Shown: positions 34,082 through 47,383 of the stretch, piece after piece
Layout of the letters: each line of letters starts with the position of its first letter
How positions within the stretch are numbered: position 1 is the stretch's first letter
Origin: Ignelater luminosus
Lineage: Eukaryota; Arthropoda; Insecta; Coleoptera; Elateridae
DNA length: 64,000 bases
Direction of reading: 5' to 3'
NCBI GenBank assembly: GCA_011009095.1
Contig: VTPC01000638.1
Span: forward strand, 62,001-126,000
Translations under genes and position numbers: made by a program
Notes under the pieces: model-generated
Databases searched by the model: none
What the model saw: the letters and a program-made list of their open reading frames with translations, nothing else
What the model was told of the DNA's origin: nothing

Positions 34082-36400
34082 CTGTTACGGAAAACACTTG
34101 GATTAATGACCCATCGGTAGTGTAACCATATAGTATAAAATCGATATACCACTTGTAGTGCTAGCCTTCATACAGTCGAAGACGGGTCGTGAGCTAAGAG
34201 AGCTTAGAGCAAGCAATAAACAATAACAATAATACGGTAATCTTATGGCTCTCAATATTAATTGGGCATCAACTGTAGTAGAATGTCTGTGACCTAGTTT
34301 CAAATAGAAGACCCCACAGCTGATCTTCGTATCTAGGTCAGAAGGCGAGATGTTAGCCAGGGTCGAACCACAGGTTCAAATGATACACAAATAAATGAAA
34401 TAGAGATTGTACTGTACTCTATGTAAATACTTACTTTCACAATGTAAACTTAAGATAATGAATCCATATGAGAATGTCGACACCACTAAATTCCGGGGCA
34501 GCTAATTCCTGTAATGCATAATGAGTATGCTCATAACCCAATAAAAGATCGAAATAAGTTAATACATATATTGGCATACTGTAGAAAGAAAAATATAAAA
34601 ACAGGTTACAGCCGTCCAGGTCACACTGTTGGACAACTTATATACACACATAAATAAATATCAATAAGCAAATAAACAACTGCACCAAATATAAACATAT
34701 ACACAGTAAATGCCACCGGATGAAGCTTATTAATATTTACGGTTTAGCAATTCAGCGCAATGCAAGAGGCGTTAGTAAAATGAAAGCAAAGTAAGCATAC
34801 ATACAATGAATCTTCCGCAAATATTGGTCATTTATGAAAGAAGCATAAACATAAATATGAAAAATATAAATAATAGCGGTAATTGAATTAAATTCATAAC
34901 CTGCAGGTGCTTTGCAATTAACTGTGGATCCCAAATTTTACATAAATAAATCGTCAAACAAAAACAATTTGACAAAATTGTTAGATAGTAAGAATTTTCG
35001 ATATCAAAATTTAACATGAATGAACAATAAAGAAAAACATCAACTTTATAAATATTGTTCATAAAAAATACAAACAAATAAAAGATATTAAAGGTTCGGA
35101 ACAAGTTAGTTATGTTACAATTTAGCAAACAATATATTTCGATTAATTAAACTATATTAAAGGATCTTTCACTACTGTGAAACGGTTTGTCGGGGTTTTC
35201 ACTAGTATGAAACGATATTCTGAGGCTCTTTACCAATGTGAAACGATGATTAAGTAATCTTTACAGTGAATTACTTTTATCCAAGAGGTTGGTGACGTGA
35301 CGATAATATGCAAATATATTTCGCAAATAATTGCGAATGTAGGTTGACGAATTGTATGAATCAACAATGCTTCTTCATAAAAGATTTAAGAAAGGGTAAA
35401 GTTTATTTACCATACGAGAACTAATCCAATACAAAGAGAACTCAGTTGTTGGCACAGAATACACTGAACTCGCGGCACTGGTTCACACAAGATTTAATAT
35501 ACAGTTTTACATGAGTTTTTACGAGAATGGAGGTCTTCCTCATACGTTAAGTAACAAGATATTTTAATCGACTTTCAAAATATCTCTACACAGTACGAAT
35601 TTCGTAGAAAGTTCGATAAAAATATTCAGACTTTATAAGATAAATAACGGTACGGTAGTTTTGAGAGTTCGTTGTGAACGCGATGATTTTCGAGCTAAGG
35701 TACGATAAAGACGCATTCGGAATATCCCGGGAAAAGTCTATAAATTGTTTAACAAAAACAGAATTCATTTGCGATATTTTCACTCAGGTATAACTTCACC
35801 TTAGTAGAAAATTAGTCCAACACTTGACCATTTCTCGGTAGTTCGCAAAATTATTTCTGTTTCAAAATTTTACAAAAGAATCACGAAAAACGCGTGCTTC
35901 TGCTTCGATAGCGGTAGATGAACTCTGTTGAGTGCTGAAGCGAAAAGGGTAACTTCCTAGGGTGGAACTAACAGATAATTAATTGATCAACATATCGGGT
36001 GATCGGACAACCAATAAAATAATGCAAGAAGGGCGTGATTTAGCGAGAAGTTTGGACGTTGCACTCGGCAATTATAGGAAATATAAATCTTTTCTATGCT
36101 AGACAAGGTGACAGATTTATAGCTTTAGGGTAATAAAACCAAAAGACAATGGTGTAAGATTCTCTTAATCGCATAAATGAAGTCTGAAAAATATAAATTC
36201 AGAGGTAATTTCCTTCTGTATCAAGCCCTAATACATCTCTAATCTACTAATCATTTTTATAAAAGAATTCTAAAGAAATTTAACGTTTCCAGGCCTTAAA
36301 TTTAGACAATGTCAAGAGGCATTAAATTAAGGGGCTTTTATGTTGCAGAAAAATGTTAAACTTAATTTCTAAAAAGGAATAACATATTTACAATAGAAAA
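34082..36400 (-). repeat. Interspersed repeat, long copy (inverted relative at 13208-13813)
   Basis: The minus strand carries the same three blocks as the short copy: 36400-36262, 35497-35405 and 34438-34082. Here they are separated by about 0.76 kb and 0.97 kb of sequence the short copy lacks. The left end reads TGTTACGGAAAACAC on the plus strand. Part of the extra sequence (35161-35265) is a series of three short repeats built on TCACTAnTnTGAAACGRT. No conserved open frame spans the copy, so it is non-autonomous or a non-coding fragment. The class is unknown. Confidence 0.65.
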
Positions 36401-39400
36401 CTCCGTCTTTGCTGAAGGCTTAAGGACCTCAGCACTTCATTAGAGAGGGTGAACTATACTTTTTCTGAGATTCTGCTTACCAAAAGTCTCTCGAAACGCG
36501 GGGTTAAAAGGTTTGCTTTCCTCGAAGTCCCTTTTCACACAGTTACTATCTCACTCTACCGCCTGCTACCGAATTTCACCTACACATTGCGTACGTGTAG
36601 AGGAATGGTGTGTTTGCTATCGACTCCATCGCAGTTCGAACCAGCCTACAATCCTTAGACAGTACAGTTACCTCATATGCTGAAATACGATACCGTAACG
36701 TACCAAAATTAACGAATTGAAAACATGCGTTGGCATTCTAACCAATGTCAAATTTATTTTTCTACCCTTCCGCATCAACGTCGGCCATAGCGCAATTTCT
36801 AATGATATGTATCGCTTTCAACCATTTATTAACCTTCACAATATTGCCAACATTAAACGCAACCCATCCAGTAATTATCATGCCATTTCTGCTGTCGGTA
36901 TTGACAAAACCGTTAAAGCACCAACTTGACATACTTCTAACATCCACAGTTACAATGTCGTCACTTCGCTTCATACGACCACAAGTCGTCGACTAACCAA
37001 ACCAAGTTGATCAAAGTTCTGCTGCAGCCGCACCAACAGCGGTCATTCCAACTGCTCAGAGATGTCGAAACTATTAACCTTCCAAAATAACCTTGATTTC
37101 ATTATCATCATCATCTTCCATAGACTTTTTCATCTTTATTCATTAATTTTACAGATTATAATCTTTGGCTTGATTATTTCTTTTTGAAAACGTTTGCTTT
37201 TCACATCTTTGATCGCTGCCATAATCAATTTCAAATACTTCTATACCGGTGGATACTGAGAGTTATTCTTAAATAAAATTGAAGCTTTCCACCACACTCA
37301 TTAATCTTAACTAGTGTATTGGTGGGCGTTGGTAACTGCCCTATAAATATAAAGCTTTTTAAATTCAATTGAAAACTAATCTATCAGTCTTCTTCAAGCC
37401 ATTGGGCACTTTTCACGCGTAACTTTAAGTAAGGATTCTTATCCGGTGCTATCAGTCGATTTAACTAAATCCAATTCTTTCAAACTAACATGTTACTTAC
37501 CTCTCCTTCCTTCATCTGTTTGCATTTTGGTTTGAAACAGGCTTTATCGGAGATCTACCCTTAGGAACGGCAGAATCTGATTGATTCGACTTGCAACAAC
37601 AACGAACTAATAATAAGTCTATTGATTCTATAGAAACTGAAATGAATAAATTCATTATCTAACACTTTTGGTACCAGAACAACAGGTATCTTTAGTAGCT
37701 AATAAAGAGAATAAACAAAAGATACGACTTTGGGTAATGATAATGATGGTGACTTAATCTGGTTTTAATGTCTAGTTTTTGCAGTCATTTAGGGAGGACT
37801 TCAAAGTCTCTTCACGCCTACTAGAAATATCTTTATTTAAGGGTTAGATCAGAAGCTTTATACCTTTTAAGTATCTTAAACCATGCATGTATGAGGTAAG
37901 TAGTAGATTTATTCCGCAATTACCCTAGTAACAAAAGCTAGTGCTTCAAAAAAGAGTCATTAAAGAAATAAGTACCAAGAAAGAAGAAAAGATGCAAAAA
38001 GGAAATAGAAACACAAACCAACTGGACTTTCAGAATAAAAAGTACTGTCAAGCTGGTGATGGTCTGATGGAAACCAAAAAATTTAATACAATTAGTATCG
38101 AATAATAGTGAATACGCTAATCACAATTCTATTTTTTTGCAACAGTAGCTGCAAAAGTTGCAATTCCATCAATACCGATACGTCACGTCAGGTTAAAGAA
38201 AAGACTTAAGTACTTTGATATTAAAATTCTTCTTTGCGGAAACCTTTAGAAATGTGAATGAGAAATATTATTCTTAGGTTTACAGATTAGTTGGTTTTAC
38301 TTATATCTCTTTTAATTTGTTCCAGATTTTCTTCCGCTTAATCGTTGCATTGGATTTTATACATTATGAACGAATAAGATCATAATGAAATATATACGTA
38401 CCAGACCTTCATTAGCACAGAAATTGTTTCGGGTGGTTAAGAATTTTTCAGTAAAACCATGAAGGAACGTAGCTTTGCATGGATCAGCCTGTAGTTAATA
38501 ACTATACCTCAACTATGTCTTTCACATGTGTACTAATCGTCAGTTAAATCCAAATGGTTTTCGCATCTACAACATCTGAAAATGCCACTTGGTGTTTCCC
38601 GACGTTTGATCTGAATATACCCTAGAGGTGAACCCTTTGAGAGTCTTTGAACTAATGCTTCCACCAATGTTTGTTACACAACTGAATCATATCTTATCTT
38701 ATTGTGTAATAAGTGTCAAAGAGGATTTATTATTATTATATTAATTATATCAGACTTCCTTCTCAATGCTAATTAAAAGTATGAATGTTGCTACCAGGAA
38801 GAGCTCCTTTATTTTGATTATACATAGACGTGGGTCATAACGTAAAGAAAGTTACAATTAGATCAACAAAAAGGAATTATTATTAAATGAGTGTCCAATA
38901 TCCGATTGCCATTTTTCTAAAAAGAAAACTCTACTTATTAGTAAATACAAATTCCACTGTAGCATTTTTAGATACTTCTTATACATCAAAATTATAAGGT
39001 ATCTTTTCCCTAACAAAACAACTTTAAATTATGAAAAGACCACATAAGTTTTTACTTATCTAACAACTTTCCCGCTATTTATGTTCTTGTACGTTTCATG
39101 ATATATGAGATTTAAAAATCCAAGAGTGAAGACGGAAAGGCGTATTGGGTATTTGAAAATTTATCGAGTTACCAAATAATTTACAGCTCTGTTTGTCCGA
39201 TATATTTATTTAGCTATCTCTTTATGTCACGATAAATAGCTCCATACGAGGGGACGTATAGCAATGGATTTCTGTTTGCCAGACCCCAGGGGATTAAGGA
39301 CGCAAAGCGCAAAGCATCTCGTGCCCTTTCCAACTTTGTAACTCTGTCCGCGGGTTCGCGCTAACCCGTTTGACCATTTTCTGAACATCGAACAAGTGCG

Positions 39401-40809
39401 TTAACAACACGCCAGCTGATACAAGGAGGTAGTTGAGGTCAACAAAATTTAATTTCCGAAATATTCTCCGATTCAAAAATGTAAAGAGTTTCTTTTCCAC
39501 GTTTTCCCACAAAAACTTCTAACCGAATCAAACTCATCGATAACCTAAAATCCTCTAATGCTGAGGATCAATAACTTGAAGAAATGGAATTGCTTGAGGA
39601 TCAAGCCTGACTGTAAATGTAAGTTTGCCTGTAATATTGGATTTTAGAATTTACACGCCCTTGCATGTTCAAGTAATGGAGAAAAAAGTGAAGGTGTCGA
39701 AGAAAATTTATTTCCTATTTATTGGCATTCTAACGAACATATACTACGTAGTACATAAATTCACAAAAGTTTCCAGCAACTTCAAAGAGTTTCTATCTTC
39801 TATGTATTATTCAAGGTAAGGGATTTAATGTTTATAGAGGTTGTGTTTTAAGTATATGGTGTAAAATAATCCATGCGTATTTATATATATATACGAAAAC
39901 AGCTTAAAACTTTTACAAAGCTTGTTTGAAACTTTTGCCGCTGGTGGTAAAATCTGTTTAAAGTTGAAATTTTACATGAAAGAAATTTGCATTTCAAATT
40001 TATAAAGAAGATATAGAAATTACTTTTAAGAGTTCGTCTTTAAATCATTAACACAAGGCAAAGGTCTCACTTTGATTAACCTCCTACTTTACCGAATTTC
40101 AACAGAGTTTAATAGAATAATAAAGTTGTGTCTATAAAAGTTGATCCCAAATGTTACAACGGGTCTAATATATTCACGATTATATTTTTAATTCTTTTTT
40201 AAGACCGCAATTTTTAACGTTAACTTTGACCAAACTTTTTTTACGACAATGGATTTGGAATGGGATTATAATAGTGAAAGCTCAGTCTAATGGTATTTTA
40301 TGATTGGCATAAAACGAAAAGGAACTATGAAGTCCATCACGTAAATTGCATTATGATGCTTACCACTTTAGGACATAAAAAATATTGTTGGTTTGTTTAA
40401 CAGTGCAGAAACTATAAATTTCTTTTGTTTTATACTAAAAAGTAATCTTTAACACGAGTTACTAAACAAAACACTTTTTGTCTTTTCCATTTACAGAGTT
40501 TCTAATAGTACTTTCTTAACATTAATTAATGCCAAAAATAAATCTTTATTAGTGAAGATATAAATTGGTAACCATCGGTAATATTTTAGTACCAAAGGGC
40601 AACATGAGAATATAATAATAAAGGCTTACTATAACAATTAAGAAATACAGAAACTTTAAATAAATAATCTTGTAAAGGCTTCTTCTTACTTTAAGAAATA
40701 GTCAAAACGCAAGGTCTGTTTTGAAATAATAGACTGAAGTAGATCTGTGAATTTCATATTTTAGATGTCAAGGCAAGCAATATAGACAGAATAGCTTAAC
40801 TTAAAAACT
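36401..40809. other. No recognisable gene
   Basis: AT-rich sequence with only short unrelated frames. At 36717-36996 three frames of 70-83 codons overlap on both strands, as expected from a locally stop-poor patch rather than a gene. Confidence 0.5.
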
Positions 40810-40887
40810 GTATTAACTTTTTTTTTTTTTATTGTCTATTCAAATTAGCTCAAAAGGTTTAAATCTTCCTGCTTTATTCTGAAGAAT

Positions 40888-42766
40888 CTATCGGATATAT
40901 GTATATGAATGTAATATTTCTACGTACTGTTCTGGGAAATATGAGTTTAACTTGTGTATTAGCCCTTTGTGCCAAACTTTGTCAAATGCCTGGGTCACAT
41001 CCAAAAAGACTGTAGAACAAACTTTTTTTTCTTCGAGGCTCTTCTCAATAATACTTGTTATTCTGTGGATTTGGTCAATCGTGGAATGCTTGTTTCTGAA
41101 TCCAAATTGATGTGTTGGTATTAATTTTTGTCTCTCAATAACAGGTTTCAACCTTTTGAGTAGTAATTTTTCAAATAATTTTGAAATTACTGGTAATAAG
41201 GAAATAGGCCTGTATGATGTCACTTTGTGTGGTTGCTTGCCAGGTTTTGGTATCATAATCACTTCCTCGATTTTCCACAAACTTGGCACATATCGCAGTC
41301 CGAAGGATGCATTTATTAAGTTTGTTAATTTTACTATGGCTTTCTTAGGCAGATTTCTGAGTATTTCCCCAGTTATTAAATCGAACCCTGGAGATTTTTT
41401 TGGATTGATATTATTTTTAATTTCATTGATTATTTCTTTTGGAGAGGTGAGTCGTATACTTTCTTTCTCTTGTATTGAATTTTCTGTTGTTAATTCTTCT
41501 GCTAATTCTTCGCTGTCTTGAAAGATTTTTTCTAGATGATTTCCAAACAATTCTGCTTTTTGTTGATTACTCCGTGCCCACTTTCCATTTTCCATTCTTA
41601 GTGGCGGGATTTGCAGGATCGGTCTTTTTAATCTCTTTGTTGCTTTCCAAAGAGAATAGTCTGTACAACCATCGTTGGTAAGTTCTTTCAGATATGTGTT
41701 AATAGTGTCATTTTTTAGCAGTTTTATTTCTCTTTTCAATTGTTGACTAAGATTATTTAACTTTGTTTTATCTTGGGGTGATCTTGTTTGTTGCCACCTT
41801 CGTCTTTGTTTTCTTTTTTCGGTTATTATTTGTCTAATTTCTTTTGGGTAGTTATTTCCTGTAGTTCTTTTTCTAAGTGTAGGAGTATTTTCCCAAGCTG
41901 CCTGCTGTATATTTCTTACAAACAACTCCACGTCTTCATCAAGTTGTTGCTCATTTTTTAATGGTACAAAAAGATTAATATTTTCTTCAAGACTCATCTT
42001 AAAGCTTTTCCAGTCAGTGTGCTTGTTTACTAACATCGGGCAAGCTTCTTTCTCTATTACAGTTTGACTTAATGTTAAGATAATTGGTGAATGGTCTGAA
42101 TTCATATCCCAACCTTCTTTTATTTGTATGTAATTTGCAGGAATGTTCTTTACAATATAGAAATCTATCAAATCTGGTATTTTATTGTAGTTCGTCGGCC
42201 AGTATGTTGGCTTTCCAGTAGACATCACTTCGCATTTATACTCTTTTATAGCTTCATAAAGTTCTTTGCCTTTGGTCGTAGTCAATCTTGATCCCCAAGA
42301 TATATGTTTAGCATTGAAATCCCCTCCAATAATAAATCTATTACCTTGTCTGTTTAGAAAATCAAGATATTGGTTTCGTTTTAGTGCATGTTTTGGTGGA
42401 CAGTAAACTGCCACTACTGTTATTTGAGTTTTTCGTTCTTACATTGACTGCAGTAGCTTGTATTTCTTCTGTTTCGTTTCCAATTTCTTCATAATGTAGG
42501 ATGTTTTCTTTGATTATTATTGCACTACCCCCTTTAGCAGTGTTTTCTGGATGTATGGTGTTGTAGACCATATAACCTTTAAATTTGATATGTGTTTGTT
42601 TTGTGAAATGTGTTTCACTTATGAGACAGATGTCAATTTTTTCTATGTCGAGGACTGCTTGTAATTCTTGCTCATGTTGTAGCAGTCCGTTAGCATTCCA
42701 GGCCATAATTCGAAGATCATTAGCCATTTTTATTTTTAGGGATGGCTCCTTGTCTGCCATATTCAA
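40888..42766 (-). pseudogene. Jockey ORF2: endonuclease plus partial reverse transcriptase
   Basis: The frame begins MANDLRIMAWNANGL (start near 42727, overlapping the ORF1 end) or at an upstream Met at 42766. The AP-like endonuclease shows ISETHFT, GGSAIIIKE, YCPPKH, GGDFNAKH and SDHSPI. A one-base A insertion in the AAAAA run near 42405 shifts the frame between the first 120 codons and the 508-codon frame that follows. The RT part has NPKKSPGFD, PKPGKQP, YRPISLLPVISKLFEK, HQFGFRNKHST and motif A FLDVTQAFDKVWH, then stops at TYIR. Motif C (FADD/YADD) and the rest of the C-terminus are missing. Apart from the frameshift the frame is clean over more than 500 codons, which suggests a young insertion. 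Confidence 0.9.
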
Positions 42767-43079
42767 GCTTAATTAATCTTTCGTCAAAGCTTTTCATTAA
42801 ACTTGCTTGTTCATTTAATTTGCTTAGAATTAGCTGCAAGTTTTGTTCGATGTTTGTAGTTTGTTTGGTGCTTTCTTTTCCTTTATCTGTCTGTATTGGC
42901 TCTTTCAATATTTGACTGTATGGTACATGATTTGTTTTTTTGTAAGAATTTAATTGTGTTGCATATTCTTTAATTTCATTTTGGACAGGTTGTTTTGGTT
43001 TTTCTACTTTCTTCATCCTGTTTGTTTTTATTTTTTGAAGTTCTTTTGCTATATTACATCCACAGTAGTTGGCTGGATG
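42720..43079 (-). pseudogene. Jockey ORF1 (gag-like) C-terminal fragment
   Basis: The open frame enters from the truncated 5' end reading YHPANYCGCNIAKELQKIK, which resembles the last zinc-knuckle region of Jockey gag. It continues through a Lys/Gln-rich stretch (VEKPKQPVQNEIKEYATQL) and the low-complexity linker YSQILKEPIQTDKGK. A short coiled-coil-like end follows with NLQLILSKLNEQASLMKSF, and the frame stops at 42720. The stop lies beyond the ORF2 start, so ORF1 and ORF2 overlap by a few codons. The missing N-terminus is due to 5' truncation. Confidence 0.8.
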
Positions 43080-43089
43080 GTATTAACTT

Positions 43090-46000
43090 AATTTTACTTT
43101 GTCCTTCTCTTTTAACAGTACCATGTTACGTGTAAAAGTGGGTTTAGTGACCCTATGAAATGACGCAACATAAACTAATAACGATATGCCTTAAGAAACG
43201 ATTAGCTCTATTTGGTCGGCGATTGGGTCGGGGTCATAGAGAGGCCTAAATGGCAGAGAACGTAACGGTAGGATTATAATTGAGAAGAAGCCAGTCTTGG
43301 TTAACCTTGACCGATATAAGTGAACAGCTGACCCTAAGACTAACAAACTATTCCGGTCTTTAAGACGCTTACTCGTGGAGTTGACCTTGAGAAGATAACT
43401 GCCGAGGAGGCGAATAGGGTTCTTCTGCGACAGCTGATGGATTGCACAATACTTACTTCTTAAATTGGCTAGCTTGCGGTATTCGCAGTCAAGGCCGTCT
43501 CCACAAACCTTACGTTCTCTGAAACAAATCTCACTATGCGTACTGGTAGAATTAAACAACAGTTAGAATCAAAACAAAACATCTATTAGCACACGTAGGA
43601 ATAACGAATATTTGCAAGTACGGTACTCGACAAACGAAACAAAAGAACATAAGTTCAGGTTACACACAATATTATACAAATGCAGAAACATAAAACAAAG
43701 GTACACAATAAACAAATGTATATACAGGTGTGCGATATCAAGTCAACGTAAACACAGAATAAACGGTGTACATTTAATGCAAAAAAAGAATTGAGAGATA
43801 TTTATTAAAGTAGGTCAACAAATTCGTAACCTATATATTTCAATGTCGTTACTCTTGACAGAAACAAAACAAATATGAGTTAACGATTTATAAAATTTTG
43901 ATACTAAACTTCAATGTTTAATCGAATATAAATTGTTTTTAAAGGTAGGTTAAAGGTAAACAGACAGATTAAAACTCTGCAACTTTTGAATAATACAATG
44001 AACTCTTAAACTAATATGAAGTGAGCTGCTTCTTTCATATTTGCTTATAATAAACTTACTTGAAATTAGATTGAATTTACTGTTTCTATAAGCTAAATCT
44101 AAATAACTATTAAGGATTGTCGGTGACCCTTCTTTGGGTTCGTAGTAAACAAAGAGATGCAACGCGCTCTTGCAATAACTTTTAAGAAATACAACTTACA
44201 AAAGTGATAAGATATTTTTGCAGTAAGAATTGAATGACATAAATATATACAGTAAAATAAACTTACAGCTGACGATATGTTGGGCGTCGTTGTACAGCGA
44301 TAATTAATCCAACGGAAACACGACATATTCGCTGACACGGCGCACAAGCAATTGGCCGTCGACTGTGAACACAACGACGCCTAGTTGAGTGAGTGAGCCA
44401 AATCATTAGGTGTCAGGGAATCACAGAAAATCTTATTCTAGACGAACACTCGTCAAGATGGTACCATAAAGATATCTGTTAGAGATTCGTTATCCAGTCT
44501 AAAGACTGCCGGTAGACGATAATAGATAAATACAACGATAGCTTCATGTTCTACAGGAGATTTATTATTTACGAAGTTTAGGTTACACAACCTCGATAGC
44601 TAAATCATAATAGATTTTGCGACTTCTTTAAATACTTCACGGAGAATATCTCCAGGTAGGATACGGAATCGTGCGTGTATTAACACCGCGTCTGAGGTAG
44701 GACAAAACTTGATGCTAACTGACTAGAAATTTTTAAGCGAGAAGCCGCGTTGGGTTGACTTCATCTTGAAGCGTCGTTTCCCCTCGATGGAATGATTCGC
44801 GGGAATGACAACAAAATTTCGTTCATTGGAGAGCAATTAATTAACTCAAACTACCCTGTTTGAACTGATTTAGCTCCACAAAACTAATTTGCATATAGTG
44901 TCAAGCGGCAGGTCATAAAATTTAATTTATATGTCTGTTGCATTGACACGAGCTGCAGAATTCTAGGAATAAAGAAGTATAAAATAACGAAATCGAGATA
45001 CTTTTAATTCTTAAGATGTGCGGGCTTTATTCATTCGCAACAGAGGAAGCGAGGGAAGAGAAAATATGTTATTTGGGAACAAAACAAAAAGGCAACATTC
45101 GGCTAACCAAGGAACTTTTATTTCCTAAATTTATAAATATAATAGGGACGAACAACATTTATCGATAAAGTAAAATTAAATATCTAAAGAAATATACCAA
45201 ATGTGAAATACAATTTGTAACTTTAGAATTTTCGAAACGGAATGAGTATTTATATACTATTTACATTAATTATTAAACGAAAACTTACACAGCGCTAAAC
45301 AAAACGCTAATTTCTAAATGACCTTAACAACCAGCAATATAATTATGGTGTTTGGTTGTACAGAACTAGCATTTGCCTGCTGAGGATTCTATCTTTTTTA
45401 TATTATATGACAAGATGTGTTATATCCTGTTCCAAAAAAAACGGAAAATTGTTATATCAATATGAACTGGAATTTATTTTAGGTTGGTTAGAAACACGAT
45501 GGGATGATTTTCCGGTTGGTGTTAGGACATTAATGACAAACAAGGCAAGAGATAAAGTATCTGTGAATTCTAAACACTTTTAATTTATAATTTCAAGTGG
45601 TAAACAGTCTAAATAAAATTCGTTTTTAAAAATTCACTTTTTAATATCATTTCTCCGATATTAAATTGTGCCGGCAGAACCAAAGCTTCGTGAACTCGCC
45701 TGGAAATTAATCCGATAACAAAGCGTGTTTAATTTGTCACGAGACAGGTCTGAAGATTACAAAATGTTCAGAAAATATTAATCCAACAATGAAAAGTTTT
45801 CAAGCTTGTCGGGCATATTATTAGTTTATAAATACTACAATTAAAAGTGTGTTTGTAGTGTGCCTACCAAGCCAGGTTTTGTATATACCATGGTCATTGG
45901 CATAAAATGCGTTCAGCGTTCAGACAAGAAGCAGACAAAATATGAACTTAAATATGTATTTTATGCCCTTGCTACATAAATAACTATCACATCAATTGTG

Positions 46001-46992
46001 TTTCCTATTTTACTTAAATTCGTTTGGCATATTGTAAATTGTCTCTATTCAACAAATCGCGTGGGTTGGTATTATTATCACAATCTTAAAAAACATACTG
46101 AATCGTTGTTTGACACATTTGACATCGATTGATAAGTACTAGAAGGTGTGATCACGACAGTCTAGAGTATATTGGGTTAGACTTCCGGCCAGAGCCAATA
46201 CCAGACTTTTAGGAAGGTTTCTTTTTTAACAGTCAAAAACTACTGAGATGTACTTTTCCCAAGAGATTCCCTTAAACAAAAGTGTCTTCAGATACTTTTT
46301 TAATGGTTTGGACTTTTATGCAACACGTGTCGACAGAAAAACCGTCAGCATTCTGTCAAGTTACATCCAAGAGGTGATATATTAAAAGGCAAACATACTA
46401 ATGTGATATTCGCTCTGTTTCGATGTTGGCTTTTAAATGATGTCTTTATCTTAATTCTTGTCAAGTTGCTTTTTTAGCGGGAAGCGTGAACAGGTGATTT
46501 CATGATGATTTGCAACAACCTTATAGTTTCTTTAATTATGTAACAATGAGCAGATATAAATCCTATGGACGCAATTGTTGTGCATACACGTTTTTACAAA
46601 AAAGAGCAACTAACATCTTTCTTCTCCAACTATTGCCTCGATTAGCCGCATCCATCGGATCAATAGCGGCTTTCCTGCAGCATGGTAAGGTCTTTGCGAA
46701 AACGTTCCATGCTTTAAATGTATTAATTTTGAATTCGGAGAACTTTTGACTTTTGTCGATGATAAAGTCAGAGTTAAAAAAATGTGACTCTAGTTTCTTT
46801 GAGCCGCTTATGTCAGTTTGAGTGGGCACTGGCATTAGTAGTTAGTCAACCTAACTATAATTACACACACATTTGTTAAAAAACATTATTTTAGATTCAA
46901 AATTTGGTTTTTGCCAGTATTAGGGTTTGCAGGCTTGCAACACCAAAATGCATTTTACCAAAGTAATATTGAACCTGCATTTATAGACTGAA
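43090..46992. other. No recognisable gene; GC-richer patches
   Basis: No domain is seen. The frame at 43191-43559 (minus, 122 codons) has ordinary composition but matches nothing I recognise. An 11-bp inverted repeat, GGCGTCGTTGT (44283-44293) with ACAACGACGCC (44371-44381), lies in a GC-richer strip at 44270-44400. The stretch 44640-44850 is also more GC-rich than its surroundings. These could be regulatory or mobile-element ends. Confidence 0.4.
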
Positions 46993-47383
46993 TATTATAA
47001 GACTTGGTTTGCAAGTTTGCAAACCGAAGAGCTACATTACGCGCCTGCGCATTGGCAAGTAACTCTTTTCATTTCAGCTTTGTTGTATGAAGGAGCACAT
47101 CAACTTTTTTGCTAGGCTACCTTACTATAAGCTGCCGTGACGCTGTCGATTTTTGTTCAAAAGATATTTTGTGATTTTGCAACTTCACAAGCATACATGT
47201 GATGACATGTTTGCTTCGCAATCATTAACTGATATTTATGGCTCGTACTGACTTGCCGGGCTCTGTTGTTCAGAAATTCCGAGACAAAAGTTTTTGAGAC
47301 ACTCTTACTAGGCATTTTCATAAAGTCGATACGCACCTTAAGACGCCCGTGGTTTGCAAGTTGAATGCAAACCGGTCATAATA
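46993..47383. mobile_element. Foldback element, copy B (relative at 8814-9075)
   Basis: The left end TATTATAAGACTTGGTTTGC and the right end GACGCCCGTGGTTTGCAAGT then TGAATGCAAACCGGTCATAATA match copy A in the same orientation. Shared inner blocks include CTACATTACGCGCCTGCGCATTG-like sequence near 47030 and AAGTCGATACGCACCTTAAG near 47325. The two ends are themselves inverted (GGTTTGCAA with TTGCAAACC). Copy B is about 130 bp longer, and its internal inverted repeat is more decayed. Confidence 0.6.

Larger units (their letters stand above)
40810..43089 (-). mobile_element. Jockey-clade LINE with target-site duplication
   Basis: The insertion is bounded by a perfect 10-bp target duplication, GTATTAACTT, at 40810-40819 and 43080-43089. 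On the minus strand the element runs 43079 to 40820. It contains the end of a gag-like ORF1, an ORF2 with endonuclease and part of reverse transcriptase, a short 3' UTR with AATAAA-type sequence, and a poly(A) tail (poly-T on the plus strand, 40820-40831). It is 5'-truncated inside ORF1. The RT lacks everything after motif A, so an internal deletion joins about motif A directly to the 3' UTR. Confidence 0.9.

Noticed and set aside
41156..41521. 121-codon plus-strand frame
   Set aside because: Antisense shadow of the Jockey ORF2 frame.
43191..43559. 122-codon minus-strand frame
   Set aside because: Ordinary composition but no motif, no family recognised, and no splice or promoter context; left as non-coding.
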